Positions 62,978 through 64,000 of a stretch of 64,000 bases of DNA are shown here, piece by piece. The notes beneath the pieces were generated by a model, which did no database searches, was not told the origin of the DNA, and worked only from the letters and a program-made list of their open reading frames with translations. The stretch is from assembly GCA_963680875.1 (NCBI GenBank), contig OY804590.1:17978886-18042885 (forward strand), in the 5' to 3' direction. The translations under genes and the position numbers were made by a program. This stretch comes from Bathymodiolus brooksi. Its lineage: Eukaryota; Mollusca; Bivalvia; Mytilida; Modiolidae. Each line of letters starts with the position of its first letter. The stretch's first letter is position 1.

Positions 62978-64000
62978 CAGTGACATCAACGTCCTCGGGT
63001 ATACCTCTTATCTCTTCAGGTTTGACGTAACGCAGTGACATCAACGTCCTCGGTTATACCTCTTATCTCTTCAGGTTTGAGGTAACGCAGTGACATCAAC
63101 GTCCTCGGGTATACCTCTTATCTCTTCAGGTTTGACGTAACGCAGTGACATCAACGTCCTCGGTTATACCTCTTATCTCTTCAGGTTTGAGGTAACGCAG
63201 TGACATCAACGTCCTCGGGTATACCTCTTATCTCTTCAGGTTTGAGGTAACGCAGTGACATCAACGTCCTCTGTTATACCTCTTATCTCTTCAGGTTTGA
63301 GGTAACGCAGTGACATCAACGTCCTCGGGTATACCTCTTATCTCTTCAGGTTTGACGTAACGCAGTGACATCAACGTCCTCGGTTATACCTCTTATCTCT
63401 TCAGGTTTGAGGTAACGCAGTGACATCAACGTCCTCGGGTATACCTCTTATCTCTTCAGGTTTGACGTAACGCAGTGACATCAACGTCCTCGGGTATACC
63501 TCTTATCTCTTCAGGTTTGAGGTAACGCAGTGACATCAACGTCCTCTGTTATACCTCTTATCTCTTCAGGTTTGAGGTAACGCAGTGACATCAACGTCCT
63601 CGGTTATACCTCTTATCTCTTCAGGTTTGAGGTAACGCAGTGACATCAACGTCCTCGGGTATACCTCTTATCTCTTCAGGTTTGACGTAACGCAGTGACA
63701 TCAACGTCCTCGGTTATACCTCTTATCTCTTCAGGTTTGACGTAACGCAGTGACATCAACGTCCTCGGGTATACCTCTTATCTCTTCAGGTTTGAGGTAA
63801 CGCAGTGACATCAACGTCCTCTGTTATACCTCTTATCTCTTCAGGTTTGAGGTAACGCAGTGACATCAACGTCCTCGGGTATACCTCTTATCTCTTCAGG
63901 TTTGACGTAACGCAGTGACATCAACGTCCTCGGTTATACCTCTTATCTCTTCAGGTTTGACGTAACGCAGTGACATCAACGTCCTCGGGTATACCTCTTA
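62978..64000. repeat. 55-bp minisatellite, about 18.6 copies, continues past the window
   Basis: The unit CAGTGACATCAACGTCCTCG, GGTATACCTCTTATCTCTTC, AGGTTTGACGTAACG repeats with fixed length and no indels. Differences are confined to two positions (CGGGT/CGGTT/CTGTT and GACG/GAGG). Confidence 0.97.

Overview
The window looks like AT-rich nuclear DNA of a mollusc, most probably a marine bivalve. The evidence is tRNA-derived SINEs ending in the AGTGGCGTTAAACACC-type tail seen in molluscan V-SINEs, a TRIM-like B-box/NHL gene of the kind expanded in bivalves, many reverse-transcriptase relics and very many minisatellites. Nothing suggests a prokaryote or a virus: there are no operons and no gene-dense runs. 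Genes are few. Roughly a fifth of the bases lie in tandem arrays, and much of the rest is transposon debris.

Layout. 1-3715: a 43-bp satellite with higher-order structure. 3984-4697: a terminal exon of a ZAP/PARP12-like CCCH zinc-finger protein with a C-terminal membrane segment. 5302-9000: a TA-flanked MITE, a perfect 32-bp array and SINEs. 11265-12099: two fold-back elements. 13109-16158: a small cysteine-rich ORF, then two repeat-filled non-autonomous elements. 18421-18867: a compact PC4-like gene with its own CRE/TATA promoter. 19060-21169: a promoter-like GC-rich cluster, then a dead non-LTR retrotransposon interrupted by a MITE with 10-bp target duplications and a SINE with 12-bp duplications. 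22335-28650: fold-backs, a long transposon made of repeats of about 155 bp, candidate orphan exons and nuclear-receptor half-site repeats. 29631-30783: a hairpin and two palindromic MITEs. 32013-33650: a TRIM-like gene with an in-frame stop in its first B-box, followed by degenerate copies of its own 3' end. 34480-39845: four different minisatellites. 42055-46008: a 3.7-kb array of a 49-bp unit. 47768-48143: a 25-bp array. 48985-57375: several broken copies of a Penelope-like retroelement. 62476-62735: a hAT-type MITE. 62978-64000: a 55-bp array running off the window end.

Main observation. One dispersed retroelement family is present in at least a dozen fragments: reverse transcriptase plus a characteristic 3' UTR. 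At least three minisatellites (60 bp at 7778, 49 bp at 42188, 25 bp at 47771), and probably a fourth (30 bp at 38820), are tandem amplifications of short internal segments of that element or its neighbours. The largest unit is a chimera of two non-adjacent 20-bp segments. The long open frames in these arrays are by-products of repeat length and should not be read as proteins.

The genes do not form an obvious pathway. The CCCH and TRIM-like proteins belong to families often tied to innate immunity, but nothing here links them functionally. All identifications come from reading the sequence by eye; none was checked against a database.
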